A stretch of 64,000 nt of DNA from Zantedeschia hybrid cultivar (lineage: Eukaryota; Streptophyta; Magnoliopsida; Alismatales; Araceae): the NCBI GenBank assembly GCA_030544215.1, contig JARZZO010000011.1:41259001-41323000 (forward strand). Reading direction: 5' to 3'. A model generated the notes under the pieces. It was not told the DNA's origin, ran no database searches, and saw only the letters and a list, made by a program, of their open reading frames with translations. This document shows, in pieces, positions 45,108 to 58,100 of this stretch. Position 1 is the first letter of the stretch. Every line of letters begins with the position of its first letter. The translations under genes were made by a program, and so were the position numbers.

Positions 45108-45260
45108 CCTTCCACTTTTGTGCAAGGCGGACTTTGCTGCCTTCCACGAAAGGTGGAAGGCGGACTTTGCTGCCTTCTGCCTTTCGTGGAAGGCAGACTT
45201 TGTTGCCTTCTGCCTTTCGTAGAAGGTGGACTTTGTTGCTTCCACAAAAGTGGAAGGCAT
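45108..45260. repeat. Palindromic minirepeat, GAAGGCGGACTTTG units
   Basis: Four units with GCGGACTTTGCTGCCTTC or close variants, spaced about 30-40 bases. They are bracketed by the perfect inverted pair CCTTCCACTTTTGTG (45110-45124) and CACAAAAGTGGAAGG (45243-45257). A smaller palindrome, CCTTCCAC/GTGGAAGG, sits at 45140-45160. Confidence 0.85.
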
Positions 45261-46094
45261 ATTTGTTTGCCACCCACCCTCCCACAATCCCCTTGACCTC
45301 TCGTCTTCCTACATTCTCCTTCAGTAGCGACCCTCACCTCCACTACTCCGACCACTCCCCACTTCGGCGACTGCTGCAACCACGATCCCTTGCCCTTGAT
45401 TGTTTCCTATTGGCTCTTGAGGGTTAGCGGAGATTTAGACCCATAATTTTCCTCGAATTCTGGCCCTCTATTTAAACCCTCTTACTTCTCTCAGAGGAGG
45501 TGGTTGGAAAGTTGGAGGTTGGCAAGTTGGTGTTGTGGATAGCAGGTCGGGAGTACCAGAGAGACAGAGGAAGACCAGGGAAGGAGTCCTTCCTACACGG
45601 GCTTGTTATTTTAACTCTTCCCCTCTTTTTTCTATGTTTTACTGCATTCTCCTCTTCACCAAATCTCATAGTCTCCTTTTTACCATTTATCTTTTCACCA
45701 TGACACACACATATACTTCATTGCATGCGTCATAGGATGACTTAGCACCCACTCTAACATAGGTTCCCTTAAAAAAATGGGAGGTGGGTGGCCATAGCGT
45801 ATGGTCACCTTCCCTCCCCAAACACCAATTCGGTGCGTCCCCTTTCAATTTTTACTTTGTTTATTTGTTTGCATGGACAGACTCTACACGTCATAGTTCT
45901 AATCGAGTTCTCTTTATTTTGTTTTGTCTTTTTTCTTAGGAGCTCTTACCACTGTTTGATCACGGACAATCGAGTTCTCTCCCTTCGGCCAACTGGAGGT
46001 AGAGAAAAGGAATCCACTATCCCCCACTCCAATATGACGCGATCAACCTACCCATCTTGCAGAGCACAAGACCTCAAGGTAATGGTCTTGGCGA
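45261..46094. other. No gene; LTR-like features
   Basis: It has a TATA-like CTATTTAAACC near 45468 on the + strand followed by a GGTTGG-rich stretch and pyrimidine-rich sequence, resembling the R/U5 part of a plant LTR, but I could not find its borders. Near 45985 CCTTCGGCCAACTGGA resembles 25020 in the LTR candidate at 24003. Confidence 0.35.
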
Positions 46095-47190
46095 TCAGAT
46101 ACTGATTCCTAATACCTTATCGCCCCAGTTGTACGATGAACGAAGGCACCACCATGGAAGGGAACATTCCAAGCATCCACAGTCGACACTAAGAATTTTT
46201 AGAGTTTTAAGTGGGCATATATTGATGGACGCACTGGTGTCTAGTAAGACTGAGTAAATTTGCACCCAATTCAAAATGATGGTCAAGCATAGCGGAAGGG
46301 AATGGCACTGCGGGGCGGCAAGATCCTGATCTGAAAAGGTTATTGTTGGTCCTTGGGTGACAACCAGGATGGCGTTGGTAACCCCACTTGAGGGAAGATC
46401 CTCATCTACAGTGATTTGTTAGATAAAATTGAAGAGGGTCTCCCTATGAGTGGGCGATCGTCGGACCAATTCAAGGATAGAGGTCTTAGCCAAACTCTTC
46501 TCTAGATGATGGAGGATATCGTAATCAAACAAGGTTGTCCTGCTGGCTGGGTTGGCATTCTCTTGGGTATCCGTTAGCTGGTTGAATGGAGGAATTATAC
46601 GGGTCCTCAGCGTAACTCTCACCAAGCCAGGATTTTGTACTGGGGTGATCGAGGTTAGCAAAGCTAGGGACTCCATCCGTGGTGTTGGGTACAGGATGGA
46701 GAGGGGTGGCTCCGTTGCCACGAGTGAAGGCACTCTGGACTAGAGTGACTAGGTTGGACCATGTGAACTATTTCCTAGGCTTGATGAGAGTCAGTGTTCT
46801 ATGGATGATAGTTGAGACTTCTTGTGGTGATTCTTCTTGGACTAGAATTTGAATGATACACTCATGCCTAACTCCTTCGCCTTCGATCTCCCCATATTGC
46901 TCCCTCCTGATGACCTTGGGTTAGAAACCTAAGGAGAGTATATTGACTTTCCCTTGAGAGCTAAATGGGTCAAAAGCTGACGGGTGTGTAGGCAAGTGAT
47001 CATTCACTATTTATAGATCTTTCTTGCCTTTCATGGCCACGATGGCCTTCCTCATGTCTTCCCAATTGGTTCTCCCCTCATCGTTCATATCATATACCCA
47101 ATCCTGAAACACGTAAAAATTGCGAATCAGGTGGCCTGACATCCTATGGTATGGGCAATATCTGGTAGTGTCAGCATTCTGCAGGATATT
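46095..47190 (-). pseudogene. Tat-like Ty3/gypsy gag C-terminus and protease fragment
   Basis: On the - strand from about 47170: YCPYHRMSGHL, then DWVYDMNDEGRTNWEDMRKAI (about 47110-47040), typical of gag C-termini of this group. Further down is FDYDILHHLEKSLAKTSILELVRRSPTHRE (about 46530-46440). Finally a protease-like site, LLDTSASINICPLKTL (about 46250-46190), where the usual Gly after DT is Ser. Several stops interrupt it and no RT follows. Copia C3 is inserted at the upstream end. The fragment is an old remnant. Confidence 0.7.
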
Positions 47191-48746
47191 TGTTGGGATT
47201 TCTCGGTTTCTCCGGATCGCTCACGCAGCGGAAAATAAAATAAAACAGCGATCCGTTTTCCCGTTTCAAAAAAACAAAAAAAATCGATTATCAGATAATC
47301 GAAGTTCTCACCGTGTGCGGATTCGAATCCGCAACCGTTCGGTTCCATCGGTGCGACACCGGAAGCCGCGCAAGTGCCCGGCCTCTAGCGAAGTCCACGC
47401 GATCCTCCCCGCGACGGATATCCTCGCGTTCCTCGTTCTTCACAGGCCACAAAACCTCCGCCGGTCGCCGCAACGATCGCCGCAATGCGCAGACGATTTC
47501 CTGTCGAACGGGATTCGGAGAAGCGGCGGAGCAGATCTGGATCTGTCTGGACGCCAGAGAGAGAGAGAAATAGAGGAGGGGCGGCTAGGGTTAGCAGCAG
47601 CTTGGCCTGCTCAGCCCGTTCGCTATGTTTTATACTAACCGCGCGATTTTTCATAAAAACCCCCGGTTTGTATAAAACCCACTTATTTATCCATCGCCTT
47701 GAGAATCATGTACGTGTGACCTTCTAGGCCCAAGTACCAGTCCAGTTAATGGCCCAACAAGCCCAATGACTCCTCACTGGCTTTATTAATCAATTAATAA
47801 CCCTTTATTAATTAATTAATCAATCGAATTGATGTCGCACATCGAATTCGACCAGGCCTCCGATCACGTTGGGTGCCAAGCAACACCGCGTGAACCCGGA
47901 AGGTATTGGGGTTAAGTAACCCACTCTTGGAACCATTCCGCCGATAGTTACCGCGTGGATATAATCCTTCATTCGTACAATGCTCTCGAGTCAACTCAGG
48001 GTATGGCGAGCTGTCAAACCCTAATCGGTCGACTCACTTGGATTGGATGCCGCTGATGAATATCGGAAAACTCTTTTTCCGATATTATCATCCGCCCTGG
48101 CCAGGGACTTCCGCACATCCTTCCTAGAGCATTCTCTCTCTAAGTATCGAGAGCGAATGATTCCTTATTGACACACAATTCCCTTCGACGGTATTCCGCT
48201 GTACCCAATCCTTGGCATATTAGAATCCCATGGCTAGAGATTCGTAAACCAAGGTCAAAGCACAGAAGTCCACTGCCAAGGTGTCCTTGGTGTCTCAGGT
48301 CCGAGGACCATCCACGCAACTGCGACAATAGAATCAAGCTGGTTGACAGTGAGGTACAATACCATCCAGCGATTCAGTCGGATCAGTTCAGTGAACTCAT
48401 TCTCCAATGAGCACCTACAGATTCGCCTTAGTGTCTCCACACAAGTGACTTATGAGATCAGTCACCCTCATCATATGAGCAGGAGTAATCTGTACTAGTC
48501 TAACCGGATATCCGATGTCCTTCTCGGATATCCTCCGACTAGGAACAATTAAGAATATGTGTGTTTAAGTGATCAGTCTCATTAGTATGATCTCATCATA
48601 ATCTGATCATTATAGCACATATTCATGGACTTTATTATGAAACGATAATTAATGCGATTTACACATAATGAATATTATGCCATTATATTAATAAATGAAC
48701 GAGATTTACATAGTCAGATTGGCTTGTAGGCCACCTAAAACTAACA
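47191..48746 (-). repeat. 3' LTR of copia C3
   Basis: 1556 bp, terminal motifs as in other copies. 47307-47690 is identical to part of the C2 5' LTR. The adjoining polypurine tract (48747-48759) reads CCAAGTGAGAGAT on the - strand. Confidence 0.93.
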
Positions 48747-48759
48747 ATCTCTCACTTGG

Positions 48760-51700
48760 ACTAAAGCCAATCACCTTTATACAATAAGCCTATAAGACTC
48801 TAGGTGACGCTCAAACACAATTTGAGCCAACGGCTTCGTCAGTGGATCTGCTACATTGTCGACGGATGGAATTCTTTCCACTACTACATCTCCTCTGGAT
48901 AAGATGAAAGAGCCTCAGAAGATCTTTCGATTTCTGAAGAGACCACGGCACTTTCACTTGTGCAATAGTCCCATTGTTGTCGCACAACAGCGGAACATGA
49001 TCAAGGATACCGGGAACTGTGTCAAGGTCGGTGATGAACTTCTTCAACCACACTATTTCCTTGAAAGTTTCAGCTGCAGCAATGTGCTCAGCTTCAGTCG
49101 TCGAATCTGCAGTGGTTACTTGCTTGGAACTCTTCAGCACACTGCGCCTCCGTTCAAAGTAAACACGAATCCAGATGTAGACTTACTATCATCTGGATCC
49201 GACTGGAAATTCGAGTCAGTAAAGCCTCGCAGTTTCAAGTCACCTCCTCCATAGACAAGAAACATATCCTTAGTTCTTCTCAAGTACTTAAGGATACATT
49301 TCACTGCCTTCCAGTGCTCTTCGCCTGGATCAGCCTGAAATCTGCTCGTAACACTTAGAGCAAATGCAATATCAAGCTGTGTACATAGGGTATTTTATCC
49401 ATGAATGCCCTCTCATTAGGAGTCCTAGGAGACTGCACCTTTCAGAGATTAATTCCATGTCTTATCGGTATGAGACATCTCTTGGAATTTTCCATGCCAA
49501 ACCTTTTGACTATGGTATCTATGTACAAGGATTGGGTCATTCCAAGCATCCTCTTTGATCTACCTCTATAGATCCGTATTCCTAATACGTAGGATGCTTC
49601 TCCCAAATCCTTCATGGAGAAGTTTCTTGACAGCCAGATCTTTACTGATGACATCATAGCTACATCATTCCCAATGAGTAGTATGTCATCTACGTAAAGA
49701 ACTAGAAAAGTGACTGCACTCCCACTGGCCTTCTTGTACACACAAGGCTCATCTTCATTCTTAATGAAGTCATAAGACTTGACAGGCTCGTCAAATCTTA
49801 TGTTCCAACTCCGGGAAGCCTCCTTCAGTCCATAAATGGACCTCTGAAGCTTGCACACTTTATCTGGAGATTCTTTGGATGTAAAAGCTTCTGGTTGTAT
49901 CATATACACCTCTTCCTCAAGGTTACCATTGAGGAAGGCAGTCTTTACATCCATCTACCAGATTTCATAATCAAAATGTGCAGCAATGGCGAGCAGAACT
50001 CTAATCGACTTTATCATGGCAACTGGTGAGAAAGTCTTGTCACAATCAATTCCTTGCTTTTGACGATATCCCTTTGCCACCAACTTTGCCTTATAAGTGT
50101 CGATCCGTCCATCAGCACCGATCTTTCTCTTAAAGATCCATTTGCAACCGATGGGTACAATACCCTCGGGCAAGTCTTCCAAGTTCCAAACTTAGTTGGT
50201 GTACATGGACTGGATTTTTGAGTTCATGGCTTCTCGCCATTTCCCGGCTTCTGGGCCTTCTATGGCCTTATGGTAGGTTTTAGGATCATCATTCTCATTA
50301 TATTCTACCTTAGACTCACCTTCAGCAATATGTCCCACATATCGTTCGGGTAGTCTAGGTACTCTACCAGATCTACGAGGCTCATCTGTGTGTACCTGAA
50401 CAGATTCAGGAACTGATATCTCATTTGATGATAATGTAGCTGTTTGGGGATCTGGAACCTCTTCCAGTACTATTTTACTCCCACTGTCCTCTTGGAGAAG
50501 GTTTTTACTCTTCCAGGAAGACAGCTTTCCTGGCGACAAACACCTTTTGTTCAGCAGGATGGAAAAAGTAGTATCCAAAGGTTTCCTTTGGATATCCCAC
50601 AAACCTGCATTTATTAGTTCGTGATTCCAGCTTGTCTGGATCATGCCTCTTTACATGAGCAGGACAACCCCAGACTTTAACATGTTTGAATTCTGGTTTC
50701 CTGCCTTTCCATATCTCATATGGAGTAGAGGCCACACACTTGCTGGGTACTCTATTCAGTAGGTATGCTACTAACTCTAAAGCATACCCCCAGAGGGACA
50801 CTAGTAATCCCGAAAAGCTCATCATGGATCGCACAATGTCCAACAAGGTGCGATTCCTCCTTTCTGATACACCATTCATCTGTGGTGTATATGGAGGGGT
50901 CAGCTGAGAAAAGATACCATTATCCTTTAAGAATTGTGTGAAATTAGTACTCAAATATTCTCCTCCTCGATCTGATCGAAGAGCTTTAATACTCTTTCCT
51001 AACTGCTTATCTACCTCATTCTTAAACTCTTTGAACTTCTCAAATGCTTCCGACTTGTACTTCATTAAGTACACATAGCCGAATCTTGAGAAGTCATCGG
51101 TGAACGTGATGAAGTAAGAAAAGCCACCTTTGTCTTGGGTGGATATTGGACCACATACATCTGAATGTATTAGTTCCAAAATGTCTTTGGCACGTTCTCC
51201 ATGTCCAGTAAATGGAGATCTTGCCATCTTACCCATAAGGCAGGATTCACATGTTGCAAACGATTCATAATCGAATGTAGTTAAGTAACCATACTTATGC
51301 AACTTTTGCAACCTGCTTTCGCCAATGTACCCAAGTTTACAATGCCACATGTAGGCTTGGTTCACACAATTCTTGCGCTTCTTAAGAGCATTATCAATTT
51401 GAAGATTATGATAAGAAACATCTAAGAGATATGGACTGATGAGGCAGAATCCGATTCGGCCTATTAAAACAAGCCCAAACCCAGTTCAGCCCAGCAGCAG
51501 CAGTGCAAGGCCCTCAGGGAGCCTTCGGCCCATCTTCGGCCCATCAGCCTACGGCCCGACAGCCCCAAGCCCAGCAGGCTTCGGCCCATCAGCGGCCGAA
51601 CCCCCTTCGGCCCGATAGCCGAGTCCGGCCCACTCCGGTGGAGGACTAGGCACTATGGCGGTTTACCAGTAAGCCCGGACATAGTCCTATATCGGCTGTC

Positions 51701-52934
51701 ACCGTTAACCATCCTCTATCCTCTGCTATAAATACACCGCTATTTATTGCCAAAGGTAGGCAATTCCATGCCTCCGAGACCCTCAAGGACTATAGTCCAA
51801 AAAGCATTAAAGCTACTCTTTGCCTTCTGAATCGAATCTTCTTCAGAAGCTAACTTGACCGTCGGAGGGGGTTCCCGAGGGCCGAACCCCGGGACTCCTG
51901 CTGACCGGTTTTCTTCTTCTTTCCCTCCTGCAGGAGCTCGGTTCGAATCGTCGCCAACCTCCCCGAGTCGGTATCGGCCGCCGACCTCGGACTTCTCCCA
52001 CCGGTCTCGACGCCGTGCGCCGGCTGTCCCCGACCGAAGGAGCCTCGGCCCCGCCTTCCGAAGACAAGCCAACGTCTGACCGAGCCACCTTCGGCCTCGG
52101 ACCTTCGGCTTCGTCTCTGCCTCCATCGCCTTCCGGATCCCCGTCGGGCCTCTTGCACCGATCCGACCCAGCTCCGGATCCATAACTTCGGATTCCAGCC
52201 TCGGAATCCGGTCGTGATAGCTTCGGCTACATCATGGACCGTTGACTAAAGATGCCGAAGCTATTGATTTATTACCATAATAAATCGAACAACTTCTATT
52301 CTCAATAGTCAACCTATATCCTATCTTGTCCAAACAAGATATTGATATGATGTTCTTTATTATGCTAGGAACATAATAACAATCTTCTAATAGTAAGGCG
52401 TCTCCCGATGGAAGCCTGAGGTTTGCTATCCCAACAGCAATCGCCGCAACTTTTGCGCCGTTTCCTAGCCTCAATTCCACCTCGCCTTGTCTCAGCTTGC
52501 GCTTACTTGTCAGCATCTGTGCATCATGACAGATATGAGAAGCACATCCGGTATCCAATACCCAAGATGTGGAATCTAACTGACAGGTTGATATCTATCA
52601 TATAGATATCTAAAGCTTCAGACAGCTTTACTCTTCCATGAGCTTTATCATGAAGGAACTCCTTGCAGTTCCTCTTCCAGTGACCATACTGCTTATAGTA
52701 GAAGCAGTCACCCTTCACTACTCTTTTGCCTTTGTCCTTTGATCTTTTATCGATAGCTATCATCTCTGCGTCAAGGGCATCCAATGCTGGTTCAGCAGGA
52801 GGATCAACTCCAAGGACATACCCAATGTGTTCAGATCTGAAGACATTCTTCAGGTTTCTGAACCAATCCGAGTAGTACAGGCTAGTCAAACATTTGGCAT
52901 CAAGTATGCCACGGAGTGGGTTATTCGACGACAT
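48760..52934 (-). pseudogene. Copia C3 gag-pol, split by a solo LTR
   Basis: The start is at 52934 (MSSNNPLRG), then a shortened Gag with CFYYKQYGHWKRNC, the protease DTGCASH near 52555, GAG-pre-integrase cut at 52240/51431 by the solo LTR, and integrase. The integrase runs 51365-50505 in one frame with LRSDRGGEYLS, GVSERRNRTLLDI and the intact five-C run at 50788-50792. RT follows (SWNIRFD, YVDDILLIGND near 49690). The stretch near 49385-49440 has a deletion relative to C1 and C2. RNase H has the same deletion near 48897 as C1, which shifts its C-terminus. The copy is inactive, but its integrase is the longest intact one in the family here. Confidence 0.93.
51437..52234 (+). mobile_element. 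Solo LTR, family S copy 2, with TSD TGGAC, nested in C3
   Basis: It begins TGATGAGGCAG and ends GGCTACATCA, flanked by the perfect TGGAC duplication (51432-51436 and 52235-52239). Removing one duplicate makes the copia sequence continuous. The TATA-like CTATAAATA is at 51726-51734 on the + strand. Length 798 bp; opposite in orientation to copies 1 and 3. Confidence 0.95.
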
Positions 52935-53891
52935 TATTCCCTATAGGAGATAAGTTCTATTTTAGCAGATATTCAAATATTAAATATAAAACAAGACATG
53001 GTCTTTCGTTCAAGTTTTAACTCCCACTAATTTTCGACGGACTGTATAACCCTCAGTTATACAGAACGGGAGACGCCGACAGTCTCCTAGTGGGGATCAG
53101 AATCTCAATGACTTGCACTACAGCCTTGTGGATAGCACAACAAACTATAATACAATCAAAGAGCACCCAACTCATGGGACTTGCAACTCCTTGCAATATC
53201 TGATCATGGCTTCAGTCCCCAGAGATTTAATGGCCTTGTGGATAGCACAACAAGCCATTAATTATGGTCTAAGCTAACCATCATTACGCGACGAGCATAG
53301 ATTTGCATGCAGCCCTTGTGGATAGCACAACAAAGCTACATGGTTCCTCTACCCGGATCTATAGGCATCTGATGCCATCGCCACAGTTTCTCCTCCCAAT
53401 TAAACAGGCCTTGTGGATACCACAACAAACCTGTCTAAAGTGATTCGAATCCTATGACTATAACGATGGTGGACCACGCGGTAAATTCTTAACTACTCGC
53501 GTTACGGCTTAGAGTTTATCTAAGGGTATTTAGATAACTTTTATCTTGGTCTCTCCTAGGTGATAGTATATAAATATATCGTATGTATTTAGTAAATACT
53601 ATACCTGCTTTGATTCATAATCAAAAGAAAACAATGCATCTCATACATATCATTAGTGTGGTCATGGATAGCACAGTGGGTTTAACTGGAGCCAACTGTT
53701 AAACGCACACACAATCTAACACAACAATTATATTAGATATCCTGCAAACACATAGGCAAGAGATCTCCATCTTTTCGCCTTCCTGGTTGCAGCTGTGGAT
53801 CGTCCTCGCTCCTTCCTCGGTTGCCTCGATCATATTACAATAAATTCTAGAATTTACAGGTAAATTGAAGAAGGCCTTATGGCGAGTACAA
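52935..53891 (-). other. Partial leader of C3
   Basis: It contains the stem-loop array and 9-bp hairpin and stops in the phrase GGCGAGTACAAGAG at the junction with C4. The AT-rich field, GC block, PBS and 5' LTR of C3 are missing. Confidence 0.85.
53115..53440 (-). repeat. Four-fold stem-loop array in C3 leader
   Basis: Cores at 53125, 53235, 53315 and 53410 (the last with GATACC). Outer arms of the second unit pair over eight bases (TTAATGGC/GCCATTAA). The fourth has ACAGG/CCTGT where C2 has GCAGG/CCTGC. The 9-bp hairpin at 53680-53704 reads GTTTAACTG/CTGTTAAAC. Confidence 0.9.
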
Positions 53892-56245
53892 GAGTCATCT
53901 TCATTCTTAATGAAGTGATAAGACTTGACAGCCTCGTCAAATCTCATGTTCCAGCTCCGGGAAGCTTGCACACTCTATCTGGAGATTCTTTGGATGTGAA
54001 ACCTTCTGGTTGTATAATATACACTTCTTCCTCAAGGTTACCATTGAGGAAGGCGGTCTTCACATCCATCTGCCAAATCACGTAATCGAGGTGTGCAGCA
54101 ATGACGAGTAGAACTATGATCGATTTTATCATAGCAACTGGTGAGAAAGTCTCGTCATAGTCGATTCCTTGCCTTTGACGATATCCCTTTGCCACCAACA
54201 TTGTCTTATAAGTATCGATCTGTCCATCAGCACCGATCTTTCTCTTAAAGATCCACTTGCATCCGATGGGTACAATACCCTCGGGCAAGTCCTCCAAGTT
54301 CCAAACTTGGTTGGTGTACATGGACTGGATTTTTGAGTTCATGGCTTCTCGCCATTTCCTGGCTTCTGGGCCTTCTATGGCCTCCTGATAGGTTTTAGGA
54401 TCATCATCCTCATTATATTCTACCTTAGACTCACCTTCAGCGATTTGTCCTACATACCGTTCGGGCAGTCTAGGTAATCTACTAGATCTACAAGGCTCAT
54501 TTGTGTGTACCTGAACAGATTCAAGAACTGATATCTCGTCTGATGATAATGTAGCTGTTTGGGGTTCTGGAACCTCTTCCAGTACTATTTTACTCACACT
54601 GTCCTCCTGGAGAAGGTATTCCTCTTCTAGGAAGACAGCTTTCCTAGCGACAAACACCTTTTGTTCACCATGATGGATAAAATAGTATCCAAAGGTTTCC
54701 TTTGGATATCCCACATACCTATATTTGTCAGTTCGTGATTCCAACTTGTCTGGATCATGCCTCTTTACATGAGTAGGACAACCCCAGACTTTAACATGTT
54801 TAAATTATAGTTTCCTGCCTTTCCATATCTCATATGGAGTAGAGGTTACAGACTTGCTGGGTACTCTGTTCAATAGGTATGTTGCTGACTCTAGAGCATA
54901 CCCCCAGAGGGACACTGGTAATCCCGAAAAGCTCATCATGGATCGCACCATGTCCAAAAAGGTGCGATTCCTCCTTTCTGATACACCATTCATCTGTGGT
55001 GTATATGGAGGGGTCAGCTGAGAAAAGATACTATTATCCTTTAGGAATTGTGTGAAGTTAGTACTCAAGTATTCTCTTCCTCGATCTGATCGAAGAGCTT
55101 CAATACTCTTTCCTAATTGCTTCTCTACTTCATTCTTGAACTTCTTAAACTTCTCAAAGGCTTCTGACTTGTACTTCATTAAGTACATAGCCGAATCTTA
55201 AGAAGTCGTCGGTGAACGTGATGAAGTACGAGAAGCTACCTTTGGCTTGGGTGGACATGGGACCACATACATCTGAATATATTAATCCCATAATGTCCTT
55301 GGCACGTTCTCCATGTCCAATAAATGGAGATTTTGCCATCTTTCCCATAAGACATGACTCACATGTCACAAACGATTCATAATCGAATGCTGTTAAGTAA
55401 CCATGTCAGTGCATCTTTTGCAGCCTGCTTTTACCAATATGGCCAAGTCTACAATGCCACATGTAGGCTTGATTCGCACAATTCTTGCTCTTCTTAAGAG
55501 CATTATCAATATGAAGATTGTAATAAGAAACATCTAAAAGATATAGTCCGTTGACTAAAGACGCCGAAGCTATAGATTTATTACCATAATAAATCGAACA
55601 ACTTCTATTCTCAATAGACAACCTATATCCTATCTTGTCCAAACAAGATATTGATATGATGTTCTTTATTATACTAGGAACATAGTAACAATCTTCTATT
55701 GATAAGACGTCTCCTGATAGAAGTCAGAGGTTTGCTGTCCCAACAGCAATCGCCGCAACTTTTGTGCCGTTTCTTAGCCTCAATTCCACCTCGCCTTTTC
55801 TCAGCTTTCACTTACTTGTCAGCATCTGCACATCATGGCAGATATGAGAAGCACATCCGGTATCTAATACCCAAGATGTGGAATCTCTAACTGACAAGTT
55901 GATATCTATCTTATAGATATCTGAAGCTTCAGACAGCTTCATCTTTCCATAAGCTTTATCGCTGAGGAACTCATTGCAGTTCCTCATCTAGTGACCATGC
56001 TGCTTACAGTAAAAGCAGTCACCTTTAACTTCTCCTTTGTCTTTGTCCTTCGATCGTTTATCGTCAGCTATCATCTTTGCATCAAGGGCATCTAATGCCG
56101 GTTCAGCAGAAGGATCAGCTCCAAGGACATAGGCAATGTGTTCAGATCTGAAGACACTCTTCAGGTTTCTGAGCGTATCTGAGTAGTTCATGCTAGTCAT
56201 AAGTTTGGCATCAAGTATGCCACGGAGTTGGTTATTCGATGACAT
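53892..56245 (-). pseudogene. Copia C4 gag-pol, 3' part missing
   Basis: The start is at 56245 (MSSNNQLRG). The same shortened Gag is joined to CFYCKQHGH, the best-preserved knuckle region in the family here, followed by a stop near 55988. Protease and GAG-pre-integrase follow (55890-55400; WHCRLGHIGKS), then integrase (HSDVCGPM altered to YSDVCGPM, GVSERRNRTFLDM, five-C run at 54901-54905). The RT N-terminal part ends at the junction (MDVKTAFLNGNLEEEVY near 54070-54020). Frames break near 55370, 55180 and 54810. The catalytic YVDD region and RNase H are absent, replaced by C3 leader sequence. Confidence 0.92.
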
Positions 56246-56424
56246 AATTCCCTACTGGAGATAAGTGAATTCTATTCAGCAGATGTTCAATTATTAATTT
56301 TAAAACAAGACATGGTCTTTTGTTCAAGTTTTAACTCCCACTAATTTTCAACGGACTGTATAACCCTCAGTTAGAATGGGAGATGCCGATAGTCTCCTAG
56401 TGGGGATCAGAATCTCAATGACTT

Positions 56425-56750
56425 GCTCTACAACCTTGTGGATAGTACAAGAAAGTTGTAAAACGATAAAAAAGCACCCATCTCATGAGACTTGCAACTC
56501 CTTGCAATATCCAATCATAGCTTCAGTCTCTAGAGGTTTAATGGCCTTGTGGATAGCACAACAAGCCACTAATTCTGGTCTAAGCTAACCATCGTTACGC
56601 GACGAGCATAGATTTGCATGCAGCCCTTGTGGATAGCACAACAAAGCTACATGGTTCCTCTACCCCGATCATATAGGCATCTAATGCCATAGCCACAGTT
56701 TCTCCCCCCAATTAAACATGCCTTGTGGATAGCACAACAAACTTGTCTAA
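56425..56750 (-). repeat. Four-fold stem-loop array in C4 leader
   Basis: Cores at 56435 (two changes), 56546, 56626 and 56722. The first unit has outer arms TACAAC/GTTGTA where C2 has TACAG/CTGTA. The fourth has ACATG/CTTGT with the outer A:T pair shared with C3. Confidence 0.88.
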
Positions 56751-57609
56751 AGTGATTCAAATCCTATGACTATAATGATGGTGGACCACGCGGTAAGTTC
56801 TTAACTACTCGCGTTACAGCTTAGAGTTTAGATGAGGGTATTTAGATAACTTTTATCTTGGTCTCTCCTAGGTGATAGTATATAAATATATCGTATATAT
56901 TTACTAAATACTATACCTGCTTTGATTCATAATCAAACATAAAACAATGCATCTCATACATGTCATTACTGTGGTCATGGATATCACAGTGGGTTTGACT
57001 GGAGCCAACAGTCAAACGCACACACAATCTAACACAACAATTATATTAGATAACCTGCAAACACATAGGCAAGAGATCTCCATCTTTTCGCCTTCTTGGT
57101 TGCAGCTGTGGATCGTCCTCGCTCCTTCCTCGATTGCCTCGATTAGATTACATTAATTCGTGAATTACATGTAAAATAGAAGAGGACCTTATGGCGAGTA
57201 CAAGAGAGAGGGAGGTAGAATTACATCGGAGTTTAAGAGAGAGAGAGGTACGCATACCTCTATTTATTAACAATTAATAATTATCCATCATTCATCCACG
57301 ATCCACACAAACACATCATTCATCACATGAATAATATTAAATATGCATATCCATGACCACGGTGTGTTTTATACAATCCACACATGATTCAGCGCATCAC
57401 ATGGCCAAAATAAAAGAGTTTTCAAAATAGATAATTTTGACTTTCAAAATAACTGGGTTCCAATCAAAATTGACATTTGAATTTCGAAAACACTTTTAAT
57501 TAACTTAACATGCAACTAAATCAAATTTAAAAGCATCAAGTCACACATCACATGTGCACACACTCCAAATTAATAATTTCAGATTATTCCATGCAACTTA
57601 GAACATTTC

Positions 57610-58100
57610 TAATAATTCAAACAATATAACATTTAGATTAAATAATATTAATAATCTAACAATTAGATTATTATTAATTAATTACTAATCTAACTCTTAG
57701 ATCAGTAAATTAAAATTAATCATTAATTCAACACTTAAATTAATCATCAATTCTAATAAGTTATTAATTACGAATCTAACAATTAGACTAGTTAATTAAT
57801 AAATGTTAATTACTAATTTAACTATTAAACTAATAATTAACACAAATGAATAGTTAACTGCTAATCTAACTCTTAGATTAGTGGATTAATATTAATTATT
57901 AATTTAACTCTTAAATCAATAATCAATAATATCTAATTAAACCATTATACTAATTAATTAAAATTAATCATCAATTCAATAATTAAATTAACAATTAATT
58001 TCAATTAACTAATAACTACTAATTTAACATTTAAATTAGTCCATTAAAATTAATTATTAATCTAACACTTAAATTAATAACGAATTTTAATCAATTAACA
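57610..58100 (-). repeat. AT-rich palindrome field in C4 leader
   Basis: Homologous in position and design to 17425-18080 (TCTAA/TTAGA and TTTAA/TTAAA arms) but substantially diverged in unit order and spacing. Confidence 0.78.
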
